A stretch of DNA of 10,662 nucleotides from Chloroflexota bacterium (GTDB taxonomy: Bacteria > Chloroflexota > Limnocylindria > Limnocylindrales > CSP1-4): contig JAJYGO010000385.1 in the NCBI GenBank assembly GCA_021785115.1, forward strand, positions 1 through 10,662, given 5' to 3'. The notes under the pieces were generated by a model. It was not told where the DNA came from, did not search any database, and saw nothing but the letters and a program-made list of their open reading frames with translations. Shown here one piece after another: positions 1 to 7,055 of this stretch. Within the stretch, counting starts at the first letter, position 1, and every line of letters starts with the position of its first letter. The translations under genes were made by a program, and so were the position numbers.

Positions 1-357
1 AACATCCGCAACTACGGGCTCAACACGATCTCCGAGATCATCGGCACGTTCGTGCTGGTGTTCGTCGTGCTCGCATTCGGACACAACGGCAATGCGTCCG
101 GCCTCGCCTCGCTCGGCGCGCTGCCGGTCGCGCTCCTCGTGTGGTCGATCGGCCTGTCGCTCGGCGGCACGACCGGGTACGCGATCAACCCGGCGCGTGA
201 CCTTGGGCCGCGCATCGCGCATGCCATCCTGCCGATCCCCGGCAAGGGCACCTCGGACTGGGCGTATGCCTGGGTTCCCGTCGTCGGGCCGCTGATCGGC
301 GGCGCGCTCGCCGCCGCCGTCTACACCATCGCCTTCACGGACTACATCCTCAAGTAG
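1..357 (+). CDS. glpF: Glycerol uptake facilitator (MIP/aquaporin family), C-terminal part
   Basis: The gene enters from the left edge in frame 1; 118 residues up to the TAG at 355-357 are visible, somewhat under half of a usual GlpF of about 240-280 residues. GlpF is an inner-membrane channel for passive glycerol entry. The second pore half-helix motif NPARD is at fragment residues 63-67, inside [15 protein letters not shown]. The Asp after NPAR is typical of glycerol channels as opposed to water-only aquaporins. Hydrophobic stretches lie at about residues 9-28, 40-57 and 90-112, fitting the last membrane helices. The segment after NPARD ([14 protein letters not shown]...AWVPVVGP) resembles Firmicute/Chloroflexi-type GlpF. 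It lies immediately upstream of dhaK, dhaL and glpK on the same strand, which supports a glycerol role. The start and first NPA motif lie outside the window. Confidence 0.93.
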   Translation, partial: NIRNYGLNTISEIIGTFVLVFVVLAFGHNGNASGLASLGALPVALLVWSIGLSLGGTTGYAINPARDLGPRIAHAILPIPGKGTSDWAYAWVPVVGPLIGGALAAAVYTIAFTDYILK

Positions 358-383
358 CGGATCGGACCCTGCGCCCGGTGTGC

Positions 384-399
384 GCCGGCTGACGCCGGC
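384..399 (+). repeat. Short hairpin, 6-bp stem, TGAC loop
   Basis: GCCGGC at 384-389 and GCCGGC at 394-399 are reverse complements of each other, separated by the four bases TGAC. It lies 27 bp after the glpF stop codon. GC-rich palindromes arise easily by chance at this base composition, so alone it is weak; its interest lies in standing next to the much longer hairpin at 415-444, whose loop is TGAT. Confidence 0.4.
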
Positions 400-414
400 A
401 CCCCCAGTCGCGTT

Positions 415-444
415 CCCGCCGTCGGTCTGATGGCCGACGGCGGG
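415..444 (+). repeat. Strong perfect inverted repeat / hairpin between glpF and dhaK
   Basis: CCCGCCGTCGG (415-425) is exactly complementary to CCGACGGCGGG (434-444), giving 11 perfect base pairs. One T-G wobble (426/433) and one C-G pair (427/432) extend the stem to 13 with the tetraloop TGAT (428-431). No T-tract follows (the next bases are TCCCGCGAT), so it is not a standard intrinsic terminator. It could be an intercistronic RNA stabiliser, a U-less or Rho-assisted attenuator, or a dyad operator for a glycerol regulator. The structure is directly visible; the function is inference. Confidence 0.6.
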
Positions 445-473
445 TCCCGCGATGGGCCAGACCGCCAGCAGAC

Positions 474-479
474 GGGAGA
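474..479 (+). promoter_or_regulatory. Ribosome-binding site deciding the dhaK start
   Basis: GGGAGA at 474-479 lies 4 bases before the ATG at 484. It supports that start over the in-frame ATG at 430, which sits inside the loop of the 415-444 hairpin and has no comparable site. Confidence 0.65.
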
Positions 480-483
480 ACCG

Positions 484-1482
<999 letters not shown>

Positions 1483-1537
1483 CAGGCCCGACGCTCGGGG
1501 AGGGTCACCTCGCACGAAAGGGAAGGTGCACGGGCGG

Positions 1538-2206
1538 ATGAGCGGGGCGACTTCGATCAGTTACGACGACGTCGTCGCCTGGATCAACACGTTCGCCGCA
1601 ACCATCAGGGCCCAGAAGGACTACCTCACCGCACTCGACTCCGCGATCGGTGATGCCGACCACGGCATCAACATGGACCGTGGGATGCAGGCGGCCATCG
1701 CGAAGCTGCCGGGACTCCCGGCACGCGACGTCGGCGCGGCCTTCAAGTCGGTGGGGATGACCCTGGTCTCGACCGTCGGCGGGGCGAGCGGCCCGCTGTA
1801 CGGGACGTTCTTCCTGCAATTCGGGACGGCGACGGCAGGTCGCGAGTCGATCGGGGTCGACGACGTGAACAGGGCGCTCGATGCCGCGATCGCTGGGATC
1901 CAGCGGCTCGGCAAGGCAGAAGCCGGCGACAAGACCATGCTCGACGCGCTGCTGCCCGCGCGGGACGCCCTGCACGCCGCGGCCGAATCGGGAGCATCGC
2001 TCGAGGAGGCCCTCGCCCGGATGGCGGAGGCCGCCGAGCAGGGGATGCTCGCGACGACGCCGCTCGTGGCGAGGAAGGGCCGCGCGAGCTATCTCGGCGA
2101 GCGAAGCGCGGGGCACCAGGACCCTGGCGCCACCTCGTCCTACCTCCTCCTCAAAGCTGCCGCGGACACCTGGTCCGGCTCCGCCTCGGGCGAAGCCCCC
2201 GGGTAG
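1538..2206 (+). CDS. dhaL: PEP-dependent dihydroxyacetone kinase, ADP-binding subunit DhaL
   Basis: This 222-residue protein carries a tightly bound ADP/Mg2+ that is phosphorylated by DhaM and then phosphorylates DHA held in DhaK. The metal-binding aspartates are visible in LDSAIGDADHG (Asp34, Asp39, Asp41). Other family signatures are GGASGPLYGT (81-90), GDKTMLDAL (130-138) and GRASYLGERSAGHQDPGA (181-198). The length is normal for DhaL (about 210 residues). I chose the ATG at 1538, which gives the usual family N-terminus; an in-frame GTG at 1526 would add four residues and cannot be excluded, because the purine-rich stretch at 1515-1526 could serve either. It lies 55 bp after dhaK and 45 bp before glpK. 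Confidence 0.95.
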   Translation: MSGATSISYDDVVAWINTFAATIRAQKDYLTALDSAIGDADHGINMDRGMQAAIAKLPGLPARDVGAAFKSVGMTLVSTVGGASGPLYGTFFLQFGTATAGRESIGVDDVNRALDAAIAGIQRLGKAEAGDKTMLDALLPARDALHAAAESGASLEEALARMAEAAEQGMLATTPLVARKGRASYLGERSAGHQDPGATSSYLLLKAAADTWSGSASGEAPG

Positions 2207-2223
2207 CCGGCGCCTGGGCCGGC
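2206..2223 (+). repeat. Short inverted repeat at the dhaL stop
   Basis: GCCGGC at 2206-2211 (sharing its first base with the dhaL stop codon) and GCCGGC at 2218-2223 could form a 6-bp stem with a 6-base loop just before the glpK ribosome-binding site. There is no T-tract. It may be chance at this GC content. Confidence 0.3.
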
Positions 2224-2240
2224 ATGTTGTTCAACTAGCT

Positions 2241-2247
2241 GGGAGAG
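2241..2247 (+). promoter_or_regulatory. glpK ribosome-binding site
   Basis: GGGAGAG lies 4 bases before the ATG at 2252, one of the clearer Shine-Dalgarno sequences in the window. It supports independent translation of glpK after the 45-bp spacer. Confidence 0.6.
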
Positions 2248-2251
2248 ACAC

Positions 2252-3748
2252 ATGGCGAAGTACGTCGGCGCCCTCGATCAGGGCACGACAAGCACGCGTT
2301 TCATGATCTTCGACCACGCGGGCGGCGTGGTGGCGATCGATCAGAAGGAACACGAGCAGATCTACCCGAAGCCCGGATGGGTCGAGCACGATCCGATGGA
2401 GATCTGGACGCGCAGCGTCGAGGTCATCCGCGGCGCGCTCTCCAAGGCCGGCATCGCGGCCAGCGACCTCGCGGCCGTGGGCATCACGAACCAGCGCGAG
2501 ACGACGGTCGTCTGGGATCGCCGCAGCGGCAAGCCCGTCTACAACGCGATCGTCTGGCAGGACACGCGCACGGACGTGATCATCAACGAGTTCGCCAAGG
2601 ATGGCGGCCAGGATCGCCTCCGCGCGAAGGTCGGCCTTCCGCTCGCGACCTACTTCTCCGGGCCGAAGGTCAAGTGGGTCCTCGACAACGTCGAGGGTGC
2701 CCGCGCCAGGGCCGAGGCCGGCGACCTGCTGTTCGGCAACATCGACACCTGGTGCATCTGGAACCTGACCGGCGGCGCCGCTGGCGGCGTCCACGTGACG
2801 GACGTCTCGAACGCCAGCCGCACGATGCTGATGAACCTCGAGACCCTCGACTGGGATCCCGAGATCCTGAAGCTGATGGGCATCCCGCGCTCGATGCTCC
2901 CGGCCATCAAGGCCTCGAGCGCGGTGTACGGCACGGCCACCGGCGACCTGGCCGGCGTGCCGGTCGCGGGCGACCTGGGCGACCAGCAGGCGGCCCTCTT
3001 CGGCCAGACGTGCTTCTCCGCCGGCGAGGCGAAGAACACCTACGGCACCGGCTGCTTCATGCTCCTGAACACGGGCACCAAGGCGGTCCCATCGAAGAGC
3101 GGCCTGCTCACGACCCTGGGCTACAAGATCGGCAACGAGCCGGCCGTGTACGCCCTCGAGGGCTCGATCGCGATCACCGGGGCGCTCGTGCAGTGGCTGC
3201 GCGACAACCTCGGCATGATCAAGACCTCGCCCGAGATCGAGGAGCTCGCGAAGACGGTCGACGACAACGGCGGCGTGTACTTCGTGCCGGCGTTCTCGGG
3301 CCTGTTCGCCCCGTACTGGAAGAGCGACGCGCGTGGCGTCATCGCCGGCCTCACGCGCTACGTCAACAAGGGCCACATCGCGCGAGCCGTCCTCGAGGCG
3401 ACCGCGTGGCAGACCCGCGAGGTGCTCGACGCGATGAACGCCGACTCCGGCGTTCCGCTCACGGCCCTCAAGGTCGACGGCGGTATGGTCTACAACGACC
3501 TGCTCATGCAGTTCCAGGCCGATGTCCTGGGCGTGCCGGTCATCCGCCCGAAGGTGGCAGAGACGACGGCCCTCGGCGCCGCCTACGCGGCCGGCCTCGC
3601 GGTCGGCTTCTGGGCCGCCGTCGAAGACCTGCGCCAGAACTGGGCGAAGGACAAGGAGTGGCGGCCCAAGATGGACGAGGCCACTCGCCAGAAGGACTAC
3701 AAGCTCTGGAAGAAGGCCGTCACGCGGACCTTCGACTGGGTCGAGTAG
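2252..3748 (+). CDS. glpK: Glycerol kinase
   Basis: This 498-residue FGGY-family kinase phosphorylates glycerol with ATP to sn-glycerol-3-phosphate, trapping it in the cytoplasm; the length is typical. The N-terminal phosphate-binding motif is [10 protein letters not shown] (7-16). Glycerol-contact residues are Arg82-Glu83 in NQRET, Trp102 in VWQD, Tyr134 in ATYFSG and the catalytic base Asp244 in [10 protein letters not shown] (243-252), each within one position of the E. coli enzyme. NTYGTGCF (262-269) and VDGGMVYND (408-416) complete the ATP-side motifs. The loop just before the catalytic Asp reads [15 protein letters not shown]: it lacks both the E. coli fructose-1,6-bisphosphate loop (GGTR) and the Firmicute YHFF/YG motif whose His is phosphorylated by the PTS. 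Feedback control therefore appears to be absent or different. Confidence 0.97.
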   Translation: MAKYVGALDQGTTSTRFMIFDHAGGVVAIDQKEHEQIYPKPGWVEHDPMEIWTRSVEVIRGALSKAGIAASDLAAVGITNQRETTVVWDRRSGKPVYNAIVWQDTRTDVIINEFAKDGGQDRLRAKVGLPLATYFSGPKVKWVLDNVEGARARAEAGDLLFGNIDTWCIWNLTGGAAGGVHVTDVSNASRTMLMNLETLDWDPEILKLMGIPRSMLPAIKASSAVYGTATGDLAGVPVAGDLGDQQAALFGQTCFSAGEAKNTYGTGCFMLLNTGTKAVPSKSGLLTTLGYKIGNEPAVYALEGSIAITGALVQWLRDNLGMIKTSPEIEELAKTVDDNGGVYFVPAFSGLFAPYWKSDARGVIAGLTRYVNKGHIARAVLEATAWQTREVLDAMNADSGVPLTALKVDGGMVYNDLLMQFQADVLGVPVIRPKVAETTALGAAYAAGLAVGFWAAVEDLRQNWAKDKEWRPKMDEATRQKDYKLWKKAVTRTFDWVE

Positions 3749-3799
3749 TCTCCGCAGCCTGAGACGGGACCCCGGAGGTCGGGTCGGATAGCCAGAGAC

Positions 3800-4987
3800 A
3801 TGACCGCACCACTTCGTTCACCAGCTCCCCACGTCGTCATCGTCGGCGGGGGAGGGACGGGAGCGGCCCTGGCCCTCGACCTTGTCCTCCGGGGTCTCCG
3901 CGTCACGCTCGTCGAGCGTGGCGAGATCACCTCGGGCACGACCGGCCGCCACCACGGCCTGCTTCACAGCGGCGCACGATACGCCGTCAACGACGCCGAG
4001 TCGGCGATCGAATGCATCGAGGAGAACCAGCTCCTGCGGCGCGTCGCGCCCGGTTCGTTCGAGGAGAACGACGGGCTCTTCGTCGGGATCGACGACGAGG
4101 ACATGGCGTACGGCGAGAAGCTGTTCGCCGCGTGTGGCGAGACCGGCATCCCCGCGCGATGGCTCTCCCCGGCCGAGGCACTCCACCTCGAGCCGAACCT
4201 CAACCCCGACCTCAAGGGCGCGATCCAGGTGCCCGACGCGACCTTCGACGCGATGCGCCTGCCGCTCCGCTGGTTCGCCACCGCGAAGGCGCACGGCGCC
4301 GTGATCCAGCCGTTCTGCGAGGTCACGGGGATGGTCGTCAGGAACGCCTGCGTGATGGGCGTTCGCGGCCGCGACCACCGGACCGAGCGCGACTTCGAGG
4401 TGGGCGCGGACCTGGTGGTCAACGCCGGCGGACCGTGGGCCGAGAAGATCGCGGCGATGGCGGGCGTCGACGTCCCCATCCGGCCGTCCCCCGGCGTCCT
4501 GCTCGCGCTGCGCGGACGCCTCTGCAACATGGTCGTCAACCGGATGCACAAATCGGGCGACGGGGACATCGTCGTGCCCCAGCGGGCGCTGTCGATCGTC
4601 GGGACGAGCTCGTGGGTCGTGAAGGACCCGGACGACCTCGGCGTGCCCGAGGACCACGTGCAGAAGATGTACGACGAGGGATCGAAGATCATCCCCGCGG
4701 TGCGGAGCGCCCCGTTCCGCCAGGCGTGGTCCGCGGCACGACCGCTCATCGGCGGGCCCGGCGGCGCCGACACCGGGCGAGAGCTCAGCCGGACGTTCAA
4801 GTGCTTCGACCACATGGAGCGCGACGGGGTCGACGGCTTCGTCACGATCTCCGGGGGGAAGGCGACCACCGCCCGCGCGATGGCCGAGACCACCGCCGAC
4901 GTCGTGTGCAGGAAGCTCGGGATCGACATGCCGTGCCTGACGCGCCAGACCGTCCTCCTGCCCCACACCGCCTACTACGCTGCATAG
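3800..4987 (+). CDS. glpA: FAD-dependent glycerol-3-phosphate dehydrogenase, GlpA-type catalytic subunit, short form
   Basis: This 395-residue protein should oxidise sn-glycerol-3-phosphate to DHAP with bound FAD. The Rossmann motif is VVIVGGGGTGAALALDL (12-28) with the acidic residue at the end of the second strand (VTLVER, 35-40). The GlpA signature SGTTGRHHGLLHSGARYA runs over 45-62, followed by AESAIECIEENQLL (66-79). RPLIGG (314-319), DGVDGFVTISGGKATT (342-357) and VCRKLG (369-374) align with E. coli GlpA. That protein has about 540 residues and continues into a C-terminal Cys-rich domain; here the chain ends soon after the barrel region at LLPHTAYYAA, with no Cys-rich tail and no remnant before the next gene. 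Four bp later an SdhB-like gene begins, and two cytochrome b anchor genes follow. I infer that they replace GlpB/GlpC as the electron path to quinone. An ordinary GlpD is less likely because residues 45-79 match GlpA so closely. Confidence 0.9.
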   Translation: MTAPLRSPAPHVVIVGGGGTGAALALDLVLRGLRVTLVERGEITSGTTGRHHGLLHSGARYAVNDAESAIECIEENQLLRRVAPGSFEENDGLFVGIDDEDMAYGEKLFAACGETGIPARWLSPAEALHLEPNLNPDLKGAIQVPDATFDAMRLPLRWFATAKAHGAVIQPFCEVTGMVVRNACVMGVRGRDHRTERDFEVGADLVVNAGGPWAEKIAAMAGVDVPIRPSPGVLLALRGRLCNMVVNRMHKSGDGDIVVPQRALSIVGTSSWVVKDPDDLGVPEDHVQKMYDEGSKIIPAVRSAPFRQAWSAARPLIGGPGGADTGRELSRTFKCFDHMERDGVDGFVTISGGKATTARAMAETTADVVCRKLGIDMPCLTRQTVLLPHTAYYAA

Positions 4988-4991
4988 GCCG

Positions 4992-5729
4992 ATGAGCGAC
5001 ACATCCGTCACGTTCCGCGTCCACCGGTTCAAGCAGGGCGACGAGGAGCCGCACCACGATCGGTTCCCGGTCGACGTCGGCCCGCGCACGACGGTCCTGG
5101 ACGCCCTGACCGCGATCCGCCGCTCCCAGGACCCGACGCTCACGCTCCGCCACTCGTGCTTCCACGCGTCCTGTGGAACGTGCGGCATGAAGGTCAACGA
5201 CCAGGAGGTGCTGGCCTGCGTCACGAACGTGCGCGAGCTGGGGACCGACGAGGTCCGCGTGGAGCCGCTCGACAACGCGCCGGTGATCAGCGACCTGGTC
5301 GTCGACATGGGGCCCTTCTACGCGCGGTTCGACGTCGCGGAGCGGCCGCTCGTTCGTGAGAGCGAGCTTGTCCCGGGGTCCCGCGCGGCGGCCGGGATCC
5401 CGTACCCGGAGCGGTACGAGGACTGCATCGAGTGCGGAATCTGCATCTCCGCCTGCCCGATCACGGGCACGGACCCGACGTACATCGGGCCGGCCGCCCT
5501 CGCCGCCATGGATCGCGTCCGGCAGGAGCCGCGTCGCGTGGACGTGCCGTCGATCCTGCGGCTGGCCGACGACCCGCACGCCGCGTGGCGCTGCCACCTC
5601 GCGTTCGAGTGCACCGAGGCCTGCCCGTCGAACGTCGATCCGGCCGGGCACATCATGCAGCTGCGGCGCTCGCTGTTCGCGCGCGAATGGCGCAGGCCGT
5701 CACCGGAGCCCGAGGGAGCACGACGATGA
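4992..5729 (+). CDS. SdhB-like iron-sulfur subunit, probably electron-transfer partner of the GlpA-type dehydrogenase
   Basis: This 245-residue protein has the full succinate dehydrogenase/fumarate reductase iron-sulfur architecture. The N-terminal plant-type ferredoxin domain has Cys56, Cys61, Cys64 and Cys76 (SCFHASCGTCG...LAC) for a [2Fe-2S] cluster. The C-terminal domain has Cys145, 148, 151, 155 (CIECGICISACP) and Cys201, 207, 211 (CHLAFECTEACPSNVDP); the spacings 3-3-4 and 6-4 are those of E. coli SdhB, which predicts one [4Fe-4S] (145, 148, 151, 211) and one [3Fe-4S] (155, 201, 207). It begins 4 bp after the GlpA-like gene and its stop codon overlaps the next start (ATGA). No sdhA is present in the window. 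The inference is that it wires the G3P flavoprotein to the membrane anchors; the alternative is the B subunit of a true succinate dehydrogenase whose A subunit lies elsewhere. Confidence 0.88.
   Translation: MSDTSVTFRVHRFKQGDEEPHHDRFPVDVGPRTTVLDALTAIRRSQDPTLTLRHSCFHASCGTCGMKVNDQEVLACVTNVRELGTDEVRVEPLDNAPVISDLVVDMGPFYARFDVAERPLVRESELVPGSRAAAGIPYPERYEDCIECGICISACPITGTDPTYIGPAALAAMDRVRQEPRRVDVPSILRLADDPHAAWRCHLAFECTEACPSNVDPAGHIMQLRRSLFAREWRRPSPEPEGARR
5712..5718 (+). promoter_or_regulatory. Ribosome-binding site for the SdhC-like gene, inside the preceding gene
   Basis: GAGGGAG lies 7 bases before the ATG at 5726 and fixes that start, which overlaps the preceding stop codon as ATGA. Confidence 0.6.
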
Positions 5730-6157
5730 CGGAACGCGTGGCCGGCGCCGACCGACCGGTGCGCCGCGAGGACCGCCGCCGCGGCGTGATGGGCTGGGTG
5801 GACGTCCGCGGCCGCCGGCTCGGCGGCATGGCGTTCATCCTCAACCGGATCACGGGCCTCGGCGTGCTGTTCTACCTGTACCTGCACCTCGTCGTGCTGT
5901 CGCAGCTTGCGGCCGGCCCCGCCGCGTGGGACTCGCTGCTGAAGAACTTCTTCCTCAACCCCCTCGTCCTGATCCTCGACGTGGTGCTGCTCGCCGGGCT
6001 CCTGATCCACGGGCTCAACGGCATCCGCCTCGCGCTCGTCGGGTTCGGCCTCGTCGTCGACCGCCAGCGCGCGATCCTCCTCGCGTTCGGCGTGATCGGC
6101 GCGATCGTTCTCGTCATCGGCGCGCTCCGCTTCATCAGCGACGCGGGGGCCAGGTGA
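5726..6157 (+). CDS. SdhC-like cytochrome b membrane anchor subunit
   Basis: This 143-residue membrane protein has a charged N-terminus (about 1-32) and three hydrophobic segments at roughly 36-60, 79-110 and 115-136. The SdhC-family segment reads GMAFILNRITGLGVLFYLYLH (34-54), with the typical R-I-T-G followed by a helix and a His. His54 and His95 (in LIHGLNGIRL) are candidate axial heme b ligands, 41 residues apart. It should anchor the iron-sulfur protein and carry part of the quinone site. The start overlaps the preceding stop (ATGA) and the stop overlaps the next start (TGATG), so subunit synthesis is probably coupled. It would be called succinate dehydrogenase cytochrome b556 by family, but the neighbourhood argues for service to G3P oxidation. 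Confidence 0.85.
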   Translation: MTERVAGADRPVRREDRRRGVMGWVDVRGRRLGGMAFILNRITGLGVLFYLYLHLVVLSQLAAGPAAWDSLLKNFFLNPLVLILDVVLLAGLLIHGLNGIRLALVGFGLVVDRQRAILLAFGVIGAIVLVIGALRFISDAGAR

Positions 6158-6573
6158 TGGCTCGGCAGATCGAGGACCTGCAGACCGAGTATCTCGAGCG
6201 GCCGGAGCGCTGGGCGCCGGAGGAGCGTGACACGCTGCCGGGCGTGGGGTGGGGCTGGCAGGCCGTGACCGGGATCGCCGTGCTGTTCCTCGTGACGCTC
6301 CACATGATCGCGAACCACTTCGTCGTCACGGGCGGCCTGCGCGACTACCAGCAGGTCATCGACTACATCACGAACCCCGTGATCCTGCCACTCGAGACGC
6401 TCTTCCTGATCGTCGTCAGCTGGCACGGGCTCCTCGGCCTGCGCGCCGTGATCTTCGACTTCGGCCTGAGCGCGCGCGCGGAGCGGACGGTCACCCGCGT
6501 CCTCGTGGCCGTCTGGGTGCTCACGCTCGTGTACGGGCTCGCGCTCCTCGCGATCCTCGTGACCCGCCGATGA
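6157..6573 (+). CDS. SdhD-like hydrophobic membrane anchor subunit
   Basis: This 138-residue protein has a hydrophilic N-terminus (1-32) and three predicted membrane segments, at about 34-58, 73-100 and 112-135. Candidate heme/quinone histidines are His49 and His54 (LHMIANHFV) and His90 (SWHGLLGLRAVIFDFG). His49 to His90 spans 41 residues, the same spacing as the His pair in the preceding SdhC-like protein, as expected for a two-subunit di-heme anchor. The C-terminal signature WHGLLGLR...DFG is common in SdhD-type anchors of menaquinone-using bacteria and archaea (family knowledge). Its ATG overlaps the upstream stop (TGATG), and its stop overlaps the dhaM start (ATGA). Without its neighbours it would be recognised mainly by topology and His positions, so the subunit name is less sure than for the iron-sulfur gene. 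Confidence 0.8.
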   Translation: MARQIEDLQTEYLERPERWAPEERDTLPGVGWGWQAVTGIAVLFLVTLHMIANHFVVTGGLRDYQQVIDYITNPVILPLETLFLIVVSWHGLLGLRAVIFDFGLSARAERTVTRVLVAVWVLTLVYGLALLAILVTRR

Positions 6574-7046
6574 CGGGCGCGGAGGAGAGCGCCGGGGCCG
6601 GGAGCCGGTGGGCCGCCGCGGGCTCCCGGCCGCTCGTCGGCATCGTCGTCGCGTCGCACTCGAAGGCCGTCGCGGACGGGCTCGTCGAGATGGCCCTGCA
6701 GATGGCGCGCGAGCAGGCGCCGGACGTCCGCGTGATCGCGGCCGGTGGAGCGGCCGACGGCTCGCTCGGCGAGGATCCGACCCGGATCGCCGATGCGATC
6801 GCCCGGGCCGACGCCGGCGCGGGTGTCGTCGTCCTGGTCGACTTCAACGGCGCGGTGCACGCGTCCCAATTCGCGGTCGAGAACCTGGTCGATCCCGCGC
6901 TCGCGGCGCGCGTCCGGATCAGCGGCGGCCCGCTCGTCGAGGCGGCGGTGTTCGCGGCCGTGCAGGCCAGCGTGGGCGACGACCTCGAGGCCGTGCTCGC
7001 GACGGCCGACGCATCCTCGGCGTTCGACAAGCACGTCGCCGGCTGA
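6570..7046 (+). CDS. dhaM: Dihydroxyacetone kinase phosphotransferase subunit DhaM, single EIIA-like domain
   Basis: This 158-residue protein passes phosphate from phospho-HPr to the ADP of DhaL. The core begins at about residue 22 with LVGIVVASHSKAVADGL; His30 (in ASHS) is the predicted phospho-histidine, matching the VSHS motif of E. coli DhaM. VVVLVDFNGA (86-95) sits where most family members have a DLGSA-type motif, and ISGGPLVEAAVFAAVQAS (117-134) is the usual C-terminal helix region. E. coli DhaM carries HPr-like and Enzyme I-like domains after this one; here they are absent, so a separate HPr and Enzyme I (the latter at 8911-10635) are needed. There is an extra N-terminal tail of about 20 residues with no recognised motif. 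The start overlaps the upstream stop (ATGA), so translation is coupled to the membrane-anchor genes. Confidence 0.87.
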   Translation: MTGAEESAGAGSRWAAAGSRPLVGIVVASHSKAVADGLVEMALQMAREQAPDVRVIAAGGAADGSLGEDPTRIADAIARADAGAGVVVLVDFNGAVHASQFAVENLVDPALAARVRISGGPLVEAAVFAAVQASVGDDLEAVLATADASSAFDKHVAG

Positions 7047-7055
7047 CCGCCGCGC

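Larger units (their letters stand above)
358..483 (+). other. glpF-dhaK spacer with two hairpins
   Basis: This is a 126-bp spacer without a credible gene. It holds two inverted repeats, at 384-399 and 415-444, and the dhaK ribosome-binding site at 474-479. I see no convincing -35/-10 pair, so dhaK is probably read through from glpF, with the hairpins possibly setting the ratio or stability of the transcripts on either side. Confidence 0.5.

Noticed and set aside
415..450. Intrinsic terminator after glpF
   Set aside because: The stem is strong but no T-tract follows and the next gene belongs to the same pathway, so I list it only as an inverted repeat.
430..483. Upstream in-frame ATG for dhaK at 430
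   Set aside because: It lies in the loop of a strong hairpin, lacks a ribosome-binding site and adds 18 residues not typical of DhaK; ATG 484 has both a site and the family N-terminus.
3818..5308. Long antisense reading frame (496 codons) over the glpA-like gene
   Set aside because: It mirrors a well-supported gene, has a composition rich in Arg/Asp/Val/His typical of GC-rich antisense frames, and shows no family motif.
4992..6573. A plain succinate dehydrogenase operon
   Set aside because: There is no sdhA in the window; the block is joined by 1-4 nt junctions to a GlpA-type flavoprotein gene and dhaM. It is kept as the alternative explanation, not the main call.
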